Below the pieces are notes generated by a model. The model had not been told where the DNA came from and did no database searches. It saw only the letters and a program-made list of their open reading frames with translations. Shown here in pieces: positions 1 to 11,767 of a stretch of DNA of 64,000 nucleotides. Source of the stretch: Pseudocercospora fijiensis CIRAD86 (taxonomy: Eukaryota > Ascomycota > Dothideomycetes > Mycosphaerellales > Mycosphaerellaceae); the NCBI RefSeq assembly GCF_000340215.1, contig NW_006921535.1, positions 4,953,528 through 5,017,527 of the forward strand, written 5' to 3'. Both the position numbers and the translations under genes were made by a program. The first letter of the stretch is position 1. Every line of letters starts with the position of its first letter.

Positions 1-2396
1 AGAAGCAAAATTTGGAGCCTTAGGTTTGTTGCCGCCTCACGCCTCACGCCTCACGCCTCACGATGATACTGGACAAGGCTAGAGACTCGCGTCAGAAACG
101 ATACATGTTATATCAGCATTGACATGGTATGTGGACCCTGCAACTGGAGACGACCGGCGCTGCGAACGGGTTGCGGAAAAGCCAGAAATGTTGTGTGTGC
201 TCACAAGGCTCATAGACGAGCTTCATCCAGTAACCGCAGTAGTAGTGCCTCATTGCGACAGTGAGCATCTGCCAAAGGATGCCATGTCCATCACTCATAT
301 CGCCCGCTGCTAATCGAGAGGCTTGCACGTGCGATTCGCATCTCGATGGGTGGCGTCTGCAGCACCCTTTCCTTTTGCACCCTGCTGACGACGACTGCTG
401 CTTCAGAACCCTTGACACCTGATCCGCATGCGGCATTGCACGCTCTTCCCTGGCTGTACTGCTCTTTATCGCCGGACTTGATCAGGTTTCAGCTGCTGCT
501 GCTGCTGCTGCTACATTGCCCGCTCCTACTGGCATCCTGGACAGCGGGCACTGTCATCAAGCCTGCCGTTGTGGTACAGCATCGAGATTCATATTCGAGA
601 GATCGACCCGTGGACCTCCCTGTCCCGACAAGCATCAATTCTGGAATGAACGACTTGCCCTTCGAGCACGAGCACGAGCGCTCGAAGCCACTGGTGCTTG
701 CTACACTCACTCGATGAGACAGACGATCGATGCTGCAAGCAGAGCCTGCTCCAAATCCTCTCAGGCAGATATCTGTGCAGCATCTTCGACTCATGGCATG
801 CCTCTGACGCCCTTTTCGCCGGCAGTTGGTGATGAGCAATCCCCAAGCGCCGCGGAAGCTGGGCCGGCGGCGGCGTGCTGCCAGGAAACCCACATCAGAT
901 CCGATCCTTCGCACGTCTGGAAACACCGATATACCATGCATCATTGCAGGACACTTCGCCTGAGATGACCGAGCTGTCAACACCTGTCACGAGCTGAAAC
1001 CAGAATCCCGATGCAAACTCCTCTGAGAGTCAAGCAGAACCATCTCAGGGCCGCATGCTTCGAAACACGGTCTTCGAACGATTCGACAGGAACATGCCAT
1101 GTCGACATACTCACCAAAACTCACACGACATCTTCCCTGGTAGACATACATACATACCTGACGAGCAGATCATCATCATCACATCGCGCAGTGTTGACCA
1201 AGCTTGCATCTAGAGACGCCACGCCCTAACCACCCATCAATCATGATCAGACCAGCCCATCAAAGATCCACCATCGTGCATCGCCGTAACCAGGACCTCC
1301 CTGCTTTCCAACCCGCTCGCCCACAATCTATACCAAAACACATTGCCAAACATCCCATTTCCCTCTCTAAAACACGAGTGAATGACAATCCTACATAGCA
1401 GAACAGGGGAGTGGAGTGGTGACAGTAAAATGCTAGAAAACTCTTGTCTCCAAAAAAAAAAAAATCTATATGTATTTATCAAACTCGGGAGGTAGGTAGG
1501 TAGGCAAGTGCCGTGCCGTGACCGACGAGGCCAACGCATTATTAGTTTTCTATGACAAAGCAAAAGCAAAAGCAAAGCAAAAAGTCCCTGTCTCGCTTCG
1601 CCGATCTCCTACGATTACAGATAGGACAGGGCATACATACATACATTTATACGGTACTAGATTTCGTAAGGGCCTTGTTACTCGCTAAAATAAGTAAGCA
1701 CTTTTTGCGTGTGTGTGTGTGTGTGCGTCTCTAGGAGTGAAAGGTAAGAAGAAGGACAGTACTATAGTTTAAGGACGACGGGTATCAAACTAATAAATCT
1801 ATCATCTCATTCTCTGAGTTCTTTCCTTCCCTTCCCACCAGTCAAAAAAATCCAAGACCTCCCTTCCTCCCTTCCAATTAACAACAGCAACAACAAGTTT
1901 TTTTTTGCCTCGCGGCATTCCGGCATTCCGGCATTAAACCGTTCGTTCCCATCTCTGCGCTGGACCTCCCACGAAGAAGCAGAAACAAACTACCCCCCCA
2001 AAAAAACCGCCGTGACTGTGCCTCCCCGCACCTCCCTCCAAAGCGCATCCCACGTTCTGTGACGCGTTGGAAATGTGTAATGAGCAAACCTCCTCCTTAT
2101 CCTCTCCTCTCCTCTCCTCTCTTCTCCTCCCAACCGAAGCTGTTATCATCAAGAAGAATCCCCCCAAAAAAGACATTACCAGGTACATGTATCATACAGG
2201 TACGTCCAACGTGATCTTGTGATGATGAGCAGTCAGTAGTAAGTCTACCACATCCAAAGTACAGGCCATTGCCTCCCAGCATTAGCTTGCCAAGTCGCTT
2301 GATCGAGTGTAGTAGGCGCAGGAGTTGTTGTATTTCTTCCTCCAACATTGTTGTTCGTGTGACGCGCAGCAGCAGCAACGTCGTCGTCGTCATCCC
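1..2396. other. Intergenic / 3' flank without a supportable gene
   Basis: No open frame here looks like protein; the candidates are short, compositionally biased and overlap each other. The DNA holds simple repeats: a 7-bp unit CCTCACG repeated at about 40-62, a CTG run at about 491-511, a GT run near 1711-1726, a poly-A at 1453-1465, and CTCCT repeats at about 2099-2125. The part nearest 2396 is probably the 3' untranslated region of the transcription factor gene that ends at 2397. Confidence 0.5.
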
Positions 2397-2731
2397 TCAC
2401 TTCCGTCTTTGCTGGCTCCTCGGCGGCCGATCCAAGCGATGAGAGTGACTGTTGATTCCTCGCGGTCCCGCGCCCGTAGCCGTACTGCTGTGACTGCTTT
2501 GCCTGTGCGACGACTGATGCTGATGGTGGTGATGAGCATGATGACTGCCGCTGTGACGGGGACCGCGAACCTGAGAAAAAGACTGGCTTGCCTGTTGGAC
2601 TTCCTGGGGAGAGTGCTGCTGCTGTCGTTGGAGTTGTTGTTGTTGTAAAGGGACATCCGTATTGATGGGAGTAAAAGCTGCTTGGGGAGGTCTGGTCGGA
2701 CCTGCTGAGGGTGTAGTAGTAGGGAGTCGAC

Positions 2732-2799
<68 letters not shown>

Positions 2800-5382
2800 G
2801 TTTGCTGTTGCTGATAGACACTAGACATGTGTGGTGGGATGCCAATGCTGTATGATGCAGGACCCACAGGTGCCATGCTGTAAGGAGACATTACGGCTGG
2901 GAATGGTGCCGCCGTGACCTGACTGACCGGTATGATCGGGGAAGGAATACTCGGCGTAGTCGGATGTGATGGGTTTGAAGGATGTGCGCTGCCCGCCATA
3001 TGCCATCCCAACGGTGCAAAGGCATGCGGTGAATATGACTGCAATCCGAGGTCCTCGAGGAGGAACATGCCCGTGTTGCCCATTACGGCGTCACTCGGGA
3101 AATCTGTCATCGAAGCCGTATCGATCGGAAGCGGAGGCTGGTAAGCGTTTCGTGTTGTCTCGGCCTGCTGTCGGCGCTGCGCCGCCCTGTTTCCGATCAC
3201 AGCCAGTCCGTCTGAGATGCGCTGCACCGCGAGCTCAGCCAGTTGATGGACGCCGTGCTTCTGGAGCTCTGAGAAGACTAGATACGCTTTATCAACCCAA
3301 TGGATGTTGACATTATTCTCCGTCTCCCATGCATCAAGGATGAGGATCATGGACGCGTTGAACGCCTGTTGTCCCATTGTCCAGCAGATGAGAACTTCTG
3401 GCTTGCGCAGATAGAGAAACATGAACGCCTGAATGAGGGCGCATGACGAATTGATGACGAGGGAACGGCCTCTCAGTGGCGCGGGATGTAGGGGATGCTC
3501 TGAGTAGAGTGAGCTCTGCATCGAGGATGGTCGGGGAGGAGGTCCCATAGATCCAGGCGGTGAATGCTCGCTCGCAACTCCTTGAGTGCGTTCGATCCGT
3601 TGCCGATTCAGAAGGATGAGAAACGATTGCACCTTGGCATAGAGCACTGTCACTGTCAGCGAATTCCTACCACACCTCGAATAATGGTGACGACCTACTC
3701 GCAGACATCACTTCCAGTGGCCAGTCCGGAAGCGCGGTGTGCTCTTGCGACCAGCTCTCGTTGAACTGGAGGGCCTCGGGCATCGTATCCCACAGGCCAA
3801 GCAGTTTGTCGGTGAATTCGTCAATCCGCCCCACGTTCATCATGCCATCGCTACCGAGAATCTGACGTGCCAAAATGGTCAAGTGGTCGACGAATTCGCC
3901 GAGTCGCAAAATGGTCGGGTTCGTGGTCAGCTGTTCGGGAGGTGGACAGTCACCGAAGCCAGAGATTCCAAGCGGCCGGCCCAGTGTGACGGAGTATTGC
4001 TGGTCCATGTGCAACATCCACCACCAGAGTGTCTTCCTGATCATGCTCTCTCGAAGAGGAGGCGTGGGTTCGAGGAGTTGCGGATTGCGGTGGAGACCGA
4101 TCGAATGCGCCATGCGAATCGTCGTTCCAAACAACGTCCACGCATCGAGGAATCGTCCACTGTTCGTCAGATACGGCCCCACCATCACAAGAGTCTGAAT
4201 ACCGAGGAGAGTAGGGGTGTTCATGAAGGATGCGACGCGAAGCGCCTGCATGGCGGCTGCGACTGAAGACACACACACACGATCAAGTCAGCACGGGCGC
4301 GCGAAATGGACACTCTGCCGACGCTTACTGTAGACGTCGCTGTTACGTCTCGTCTCTTCAACGGCACCCTCCGCCCAGCCACCGTAGCGATCGTGGATGC
4401 CCATTTGCATAGCAGTCGCCAGCATTGCAAAGATCAGGGCCAGCATGTCCGGCGCGCGCTCCGCATAGTTCACGGCGTCGCCCAGAAATCGTTCGACCTC
4501 CTTTCGAGTGAGCTCATCCGGCGTGTGAGGGAAGTAGCAAGACTGTGCTCGCTTTTGGAATACGTCGAGACACTGCAGCACATCGTCGTGTGGTGGAAGC
4601 AGCGAGCGAGCCATGTCGCCCGCTCCGTTTCCCGACGGCCATAGGATGGAAAATGGATACAATGATGATTGTTCAGGGTGGTAGAGATCCTTTCCTCGAG
4701 GGATTGTGTGTGTGAGTGACTGAGTGCCGAACTGCAGGTTGGCGAACTAGACAGGGGTCAGCGAAGAGTTTTTTCAAATATGATCGTCGTATATCGCTCG
4801 CTCACATCCGCAACGATGTTGGCGAGGCCAGGCGTGCCAAAGTAGAGATTATCGACTCGATCGCCGGTCTTGAAGCGACGTTGTCGTGAGGCTGCCGCTC
4901 GGGAAGTGGTTCGTGAATTCTTTCGTTCCGCCGAATCCCCGTCATCGTCGTCGTCGTCGTCGCCGCCCGACTGAGTGAGGCGGGCTGCTTGCAGCCTCTC
5001 CTTCAGTCGTTGATTCTCCGCTCGAAGCTTTCGGATCTCATATGACTGCTGAATGGGGCTGTAGTCATTGCCCTCGCCGACGACAAACTCACACTCCTTG
5101 GGGTGCCCTCGAGCACAGCACGCGGAGCATGGCTTTGTCCGATCACACTGTCATCATCATCATTCACTTGATTAGCTTTCCATCTGTAGAAAGTTTCTCG
5201 GAAGAGGAGGCTTCGCCTCGCCTCACCTTAACCTTGCGTTCTCGGCACTTTGTACACGAGAGGAGCTGTCTGGATTGCGGCTTCTTCTGACGGTCTCCCG
5301 AAGCAGTTCGCTGAAGCTGGTTGGAAGGGCCTCCTGCAGCCGGTGCGGATGGCCCGTAGCCGGCCCAAGATGAGGAACTCAT
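2397..5382 (-). CDS. Zn(II)2Cys6 fungal-specific transcription factor with polyQ tract
   Basis: Nuclear DNA-binding regulator, about 909 aa from five exons: 5382-5227, 5147-4806, 4746-4329, 4262-3699 and 3646-2397. All four introns are 52-79 bp with GT..AG ends, and the exon lengths sum to a multiple of three. Residues 43-71 form the binuclear zinc cluster (C43, C46, C53, C59, C62, C71), and intron 1 splits it directly before C53, so the DNA-binding motif exists only after splicing. An acidic linker rich in Asp and a basic stretch follow. The middle region (tail of exon 3 and exon 4) resembles the fungal-specific transcription factor domain, with aromatic motifs such as LWWWMLHMDQQY. The C-terminal third is low complexity: an uninterrupted run of about 22 Gln, then Gln-, His- and Ser-rich stretches. 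The start at 5382 gives a compact N-terminus ahead of the cluster. Target genes cannot be inferred from the neighbours. Confidence 0.88.
2734..2798 (-). repeat. (CAG)n microsatellite encoding polyglutamine
   Basis: A perfect trinucleotide array of about 21-22 units, written as GCT/CTG on the plus strand and CAG on the coding strand. It lies in frame in the C-terminal part of the transcription factor. Pure uninterrupted CAG tracts are prone to length change, so this is probably polymorphic. Confidence 0.97.
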
Positions 5383-6410
5383 TCTACCCTCATCCGTTGG
5401 ACAGCGTGGTAGATGGTGAGCATACTGGCTCAGGTGTCAAGGTGGATGCTTGGACGGCGATAAGCGAATGGAGTACAACAGGCTGTCTCAACCGGTGTCG
5501 TGGGACGGTGGTGGTGGTGGCCTCTGTTGAAAACATATAACAGTCTGATCAAAGCCATGTAATGTTACGGCAAACCAGATCAAGAAAGTGTGCATAAGGT
5601 CGCTAGGGCTTTTCGAGAGCGGTGCTCCACAATGAGGCTTTCATGGGATGTGTCGGGGTGACGACCGAGCTCTTGGGGTTGTCGAAATTGGTGGTGTGGC
5701 TACAAAGACGTGCTCATTTAGCCGTGAGGTATTACTGGAGCTCAGCCCCCGGTCAAGGGTCAATCGCCTGTCCTAGTAGTTATTGTCGCCATAGGCATTA
5801 TTGTGTCGTGACGATGTATGGCGCCGTAAGCGACGCGGAAGGGCAGCCGATTACCTGTCCTGCCTGGTGTGTGGGCACCTTTTAGGCAGCGCAGGCTAGT
5901 GCACTAAGCAGCGCCTTCGCAGTTGCACTAGCCAATACATACACAGACACCAAGGGCCCACCGCCCACGTACGACGAGTGTCTGATCGCCTTACCAGATG
6001 CAGTTTGAGATGGAGGCGACCGCCCAGTGTTTCTTCCAGGGAGGGAGACGTCAGAAGGGAGATTGGTGGCTCCCGCATGCCGGCGCATGCTGGTGCATCA
6101 TGCTCGCTCGCTCGCTCGCATGCGCCCTCGACAGAGAAGGCTGGGTGAGATCTTCCCAGCTCGCCGGGACCGATAGATAGTGCTTGTGCATGCGAAAAAG
6201 ACGTGCCCGGGAGATCTCATTCGCACGTTGGCGGGCCGCAGCGGTGGATAGACACATTCCTGGGGGATCATCCCGATTGCACGCCGAATGCAGCGCGTCG
6301 AGCGGCATGCTGGGACGAGGACGGCGAGGGCATTCTGACTGGCCGGCCCTTCGATGTCGATGCTGCCAGCCCTTTCTGGCGCCGAAGCGCACGGAAGAGG
6401 GAGCCGTGTC

Positions 6411-6434
6411 GGGCAGGGCAGGGCAGGGCAGGGC
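6411..6434. repeat. GGGCA pentanucleotide repeat
   Basis: Four consecutive GGGCA units plus a partial GGGC, in otherwise unremarkable GC-rich non-coding DNA. Confidence 0.85.
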
Positions 6435-7828
6435 GATGGCCAGGATCATTTCATGTTCATGTCGAGGATGCTGCATTCACCACCCACCCCAGCCGAGCAT
6501 CAGGTGTCTCATGCGGCTTCGGTGGCATGGCGGATCATCGCGTCGACGCCGAGGACCTCACTGCATCATCATGCGAGGGCCACATGACAAATCGCGGGCG
6601 CGCCATGCGAACGGCATGCAGCGCGGCGGCGTGGGCGGTGCGGCGACCGGTCACAGGCAGGTATTGGGCCTTGGCGTCGTTCGCCCGCTCGCAATGGAAG
6701 CGTCGATGCTCGCTCGTATCGACGCACGACGGTGGAGTGTCGCGGCCTCGATGGCGTCGATGCCTCGATGGGCAGGCCGCTGCTGGACCAGGCTGGCAGG
6801 GCGCAGGGCGTGCCTTAGCCGTTCGTTACACCTGCGCGGCGAGCATCTTCTGGACGCTGTCTGGCCTGCCAATGCGCGCCGCCATATACACAGTGAGGCG
6901 TCGTCGTGTTGCACTGGCGGCCGCGCCTCGTCGCCCGCAAGGCTGCATCCCGGCACGACATCTTCACGTTGCATCGATCACACTCTAACCGCCCTGCTGG
7001 GTCGCGCGCCCTGCCCTGCACTCGACTCGCCATCCACACGCCATCTCATTTGCCTGGCCTGGTGGCGCATCTCATTCTCTGCACTCGTGCCTTGCAGCTT
7101 TTTCGACGCATCATGTCCACCCTCCGCCCTCCGCCCTCGGCCCACGGCCCACCACCCACCACCCATCGAGATCCATCGCTTTCGTTCGTGTATGTGAGAT
7201 AACGAGAGCCGATGCGGTCTCTGGGCCCCCCCCCCCATGTCGGCAGGGCGCTCTCTCCCCCTGCTATCGCCAATCGCCCTTCGCTTGCCTCGGATAAGTC
7301 TAATTCGTAGCGCACGATTTCCCAAAGTGTGTTGTCGCAATTGCTGGAAGGAGTATGGCGCTGGTGACATGCCCTCCCACGGCGCGGACCCTTGGAGCGT
7401 GGGAGAGCAAGATCACGTGGGGCGCCCCTGAGCAGGCATTGAAGCATCTCTCGGCCAACAATAACATCTGCTCCCCTCACGCCTCCTGTGGCGCGGCCGA
7501 ACATCAAAGGAGTGGGCGCAGGATGCACGTTGATGAAAAGACGCACGCCAGGCGTTGATGATGGAGCTGTGAAATGCTCCTCCCAGAACTCATTATTTTA
7601 GCCAAGGTGCATATCTGTCCCGACGGCATGCTTATGCTTGTTATTAGCGTCCGCCTCGAACCCAACCGCTGACACGCACATCTCTGGAGCGCTGCAGACA
7701 TCACCGTGACACGTGAGAAGCTCATCGCACCAGCCATCGTTCTTGCACTTCCAACGCCTCCAAACAGTCAACCACCATCCAGATCGTCCAGAAGTCAAGC
7801 CACTGTCAGATACACGAGCGCGAGACGT

Positions 7829-7882
7829 GCGAGAGGAGAGGAGAGGAGCAGACATGCGAGAGGAGAGGAGAGGAGCAGACAT
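7829..7882. repeat. 27-bp tandem duplication, purine-rich
   Basis: Two identical 27-bp units in tandem (7829-7855 and 7856-7882). Each contains GAGAG/GAGGA runs ending in CAGACAT, and the start of a third copy follows. The purine-rich strand is the plus strand. It lies in a gene-free interval. Confidence 0.9.
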
Positions 7883-8566
7883 GCGACGCTGTCACGAAAG
7901 CTCTTCTCGCTCGCTTGTGTCACCCACCCACCCTCCATGCTGGAGGTGCAGCACACCAGGAGCCTTGTACGTGGAGAGCACGAGGAGTCCCAAGAAACAC
8001 ATCCTGGAACCAGACGGTCGGGTCAGCTCCAAACGTTCTGCTGTGTCGGGAAAAGGGTAAGCGATGTGGCTTTTACAACAGACGTCCCGCAGAAGAGGAG
8101 TTGTAAGCTGGTCGCTGACTCGTAGCGATCTGGGAGAACATCTTTTCCATCCGCTGTGATGAGGAAGGCAATGGAAAGCAATGCGGTTGTCATCCAGTAA
8201 TTTGTTGCGTCCTCCATAGACAAAAGGAAGCGAACGAGAATGAGTAGTGCTCTTACTAGACAGAAAGCATGATTGAAGAGCGACGATGACAGCCTGTCCC
8301 ATTTCACTTCACTACTTGGTCTGCAAGTGCACCAAGGTGTCCCATCTCAAACCCCGAAATCCCTCGATCATCAGTAGTCATACCCACAGCACAGAAATAG
8401 CCCAGACCCAACGGGGAAATTTCCAATTTGCATACAGAGAGCCCAATCGCCCATCTCAAGGACCAACTCCACACAACCATCCATCCATCCCCATCTCTCA
8501 GCCTCACCTCATCCCGATCCAAAAAAACCCCCATCCCTCACTCCCTCCGACTCCAACCCCTGCTCA

Positions 8567-10776
8567 TCACGGAACCCCAACCTTCCCCAACGCAAGCAAA
8601 GCAAACCAACCCCCCACAACCGGTCTCGCCCTAAACTCCCCACCGCCATAACCCCCCGAAATAACATCAAACCGATCCGTAGCCGGCCCGGCCGTCGTCG
8701 TCTCCCTCAAAAACTTCGCCGTGTCACGAATGAACATCTCCCGAGTATCCTTCTCCGCGATGGCCGCACAGAACAGTTCCCAATCGTTTTTCGAGCGCGT
8801 GTCGCGCGTGTCGAGGGCGACGCCGTACGCCTTGTTGACGGTGGGGTAGAAGTTGGATTGCATGGTGTAGATGCTTTGAGGGACGAGGTCGGTGCCGAGG
8901 AGCGCGTCGGCCCAGAGGTTGTAGAGGAGGGAGTAGGAGTCGGGAGCGCCGTAGTTGAGGACCGTGTGTGGGGGGTTGGCGTTGGCGTTGACTGCGAGGG
9001 ATTCCCATTGTTGGATCCAGTCGGTGGCTTGGTTGGAGTATTGGGATGCCGCTTCGGCACGACCGGTCATGTTTGCCATCATCCCAGCGGCTTTGAGGCC
9101 GATGATGCCTTTGAGGGCGAGGTTGGTTTGGTTGGCGAGTGGGCCGGCGAAGTCGTCTGTGAAGTGTCAGTTCTGGGTTTGAAGGCTAGTGAGGGCATGC
9201 TTACCGGTAGATATCTGGTTGAATGGAATGACAGCATCGTTGTCGATCAGCCACTTGGCCCACTTGTCCAGACTGTCCCAATGCTCGTTGAGATACCCTG
9301 TGTTGCCAGTCCTTTGAGCGTAGGCTAACGCCATGATGAGCATGTTTCCGCATTCTTCGAGTGGCTGCAGAGCCGCGTGGCCATCGGAGTGGCCAGTTGC
9401 ATTCGGGTAATGGTCACCGATATCATGAATGGCATAGTCTTGAGGCCACAGGCCAGGAGTCTCCATGTTGATGAACAGCGGGTCCAGAATCATCTTCATC
9501 CAGTCGGCGTTCATATACAGCAGGATGGGGTGGAAGGGGAAGACCACGTCAACGGTCTGGAAGTTTCCGTTCGAGCTGATCTCCTTCAAGAACATGAAGT
9601 GGCGTTGCTCAGTGCCAGCGATTTGCACTGCTCCCCAAGCTTGGCGAACAGCAAGCGATACAATTGATACGTAGTCATTTCCGCCGACACCTCGAGCATC
9701 GTTTGCTACGTCAGCGTCGAGCGCAGCACTGACCCGAGCAGCGTTATGATAGTCAAAGTAGAATGTAGTGATTGCGCTGAGTTCGTCTCCAAATGCTCCC
9801 TTCCAGAAGCTCGGCACTTGCTCGAGTGTAGTGGTCTGGAATTGCACCGCGCAATCTTGCATCAGATTGATCGTAAAGAGAGTCTCGATCGAATTTGATG
9901 AGACTGATCCCAGATTCTTTGCAAAGCCGAAGACAGGGTAGTTCTGGTTGATGGCTCTGAAGTTCTTGTCATCGCTGTTGGCCAACTGACCATCCTGAAT
10001 GAATGTACCGCGAACATCGGTGTCGGTGCCAGACTGATATGTCAAGCCTTCGTCATTCTCGGTTGCGTAGTACCAGTAGCCCCAAGCAGCTTGGTCGCTG
10101 TTCTCCGAGAATTCCTGCTGGTTCTGCCGCCATACCCTGTGGTATGCGAGGGCACCCGAGCCAGCATCGCTTGCGCCTTGAGCCGTTCCGCGGCTCCACT
10201 CTGCAACCTGGTTGCGATCACCTGACGTCCATTCGGCACTAATATCGGTATAGATGGAGACATCGTGAGCGTTGCCATCTGAAGATTGAACATTAACGGA
10301 CATGTACGATACTGGCATGCTCTGTCGTTGCTTGTCCTGTGGGTCCACTGGTGAAAGAAACGTTATGTTCATGGCGACCTTGCCATCCACATCCATGCTG
10401 AAAGTGCTGCGGGTTGATGTGTATTCCATACTCGTCTGCTTGACTATCGTCGGCATACTGTCTGGCTTACCCCTTGATTCAGCAAATCAGCATGACGTTC
10501 ACGTGGATGATGGCTGATGAACGCTACTCACATCCATGTGTATGTCTGACCGTCCACTCGTATCAAGCCACACCACCCATTGATCTGTCCGGCCCAGAAG
10601 GTAGGCCATTGTCCTGCCAGGTATCCTCCATTGCCGCCATCACTGCCTGCTGCCTGCCAGGTGCTGAGGTAGGGTGATCTTACTGCCAACGGTATCGCTG
10701 GTGGTCGCTGTGGTATAAAGGTCTGCGCAGATATTACTGTCATTAGGAATGATAGGGCAGCGAGGAGAGAAGCCAT
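8567..10776 (-). CDS. gtaA: Secreted glutaminase, GtaA type
   Basis: Extracellular hydrolase expected to convert L-glutamine to glutamate and ammonia. Three exons, 10776-10532, 10457-9205 and 9156-8567, give about 695 aa, close to the family's usual length of about 690. The first 17 residues or so are a hydrophobic signal peptide. The body follows the fungal glutaminase A architecture: an N-terminal segment with PLAVRSPYLSTW, the EYTSTRSTFS region, and a C-terminal part with WWDSLDK-like and NLALKGIIGLKA motifs typical of DUF4965/DUF1793. Intron 2 (9157-9204) is clear. The acceptor of intron 1 (10458-10531) was chosen because it alone restores frame; it is less pyrimidine-rich than usual, so that junction is the weakest part of the model. 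The gene is divergent from RIB7, with a transposon remnant between them. Confidence 0.88.
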
Positions 10777-11767
10777 GCTGACGAGGAAAATGAATGACTG
10801 AGAGGACTTTGGTGTGGAAGACGGATCCTGGCAACTGGCGACGTCTTATGTGAAGACATTTTCCGACGTCGGGTTGCGGGTATGCTGCGAAATGAGGAGG
10901 GATGGTGACCACACGGGCGGCAGAATCGACCTTGGCGGCTAGGGACGACATCCATCTACGCAGCAGAGACCATCCAAAACTGGGCATCTGGCGTCATGAG
11001 GGTGCTTGGCTGCACGATGCCACTGGGCATGCCTGTCTGGCCAGCGCGTTACATGTAAGATGAAGTCGAAATCCACCCGGTATCAGACACGTATAAGCTC
11101 GTTTGGGCTGTTCTCGGGGTCTGGAGGCATCTCAAGCGGTCCCTATGGGTTTCTGGCATCGCCTTCAGCGAGCGCTTGAGGCTCCTGGAGGCAATGCCAT
11201 CTCCGATCGTTGTGGTGCTGGCATACTGCTTCGCCGGGCATGGTGTCGCCAGTGAAGACCTGCTGATACTCCTGGCAGATCGGAAGACAAATTAGGGTGT
11301 GGAGGAAGCTTAGCGAGGTCTTGCGACGCTGTCACGGCTCCCATCGTTCGCCCGTACCTGACGGCCATGACGCGCATGCACCAAATATTGATCACGGTGC
11401 TACGCTATCGATATGGTCCGCACCCTGTCGCGTCGGAAAAATGGCCTGCGGTGTGGCCACGCGACTTGGAGCCCATACTCGACTTCTGCATTTCGTGCTC
11501 TTGCTGGCCCCGCTGTGCAACGTGAACGTGGACGTGAACGTGAACGGGAGCACAACTGAGGGGTCTCCAGTCTCTCCCGCCATTCGAGCTGGGCGACGCT
11601 TTGGTGCGCAACTTGGTCCGAGTTCTCTTGGTTGCATCTGAGCAAACATCGATGCGACGTGCCTACTGGCGGGCGGAGTGATCGTTTCAAACGATGTGCT
11701 GTTGCGGAGCTGAAGGAGCTGAGCTGAAATCAAGCACGGGGTCTCGGATTAGGGAGGCCCATACGTA
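10777..11767. other. Upstream region of the glutaminase gene
   Basis: About 1 kb with no supportable coding sequence. It should contain the glutaminase promoter. A GTGAACGTGGAC-like hexamer run lies at about 11520-11547. The right edge meets the TA dinucleotide that borders the AT-rich inverted-repeat element. Confidence 0.5.

Larger units (their letters stand above)
5383..8566. other. Gene-free interval of about 3.2 kb
   Basis: No convincing gene. Long open frames at about 6184-7197 and 6203-6988 on the plus strand overlap one another in different frames. They are Arg/Ala/Ser/His-rich and show no recognisable domain, which is what GC-rich non-coding DNA gives. The interval includes the upstream region of the transcription factor (from 5383), a GGGCA array at 6411-6434, a C homopolymer at about 7226-7236 and a 27-bp tandem duplication at 7829-7882. 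The right end is the 3' flank of the glutaminase gene. Confidence 0.5.

Noticed and set aside
6184..7197. 337-aa plus-strand open frame in the GC-rich interval
   Set aside because: It overlaps other long frames in different phases, is Arg/Ser/Ala/His-rich, has no domain, and contains simple repeats; it looks like chance openness in GC-rich DNA.
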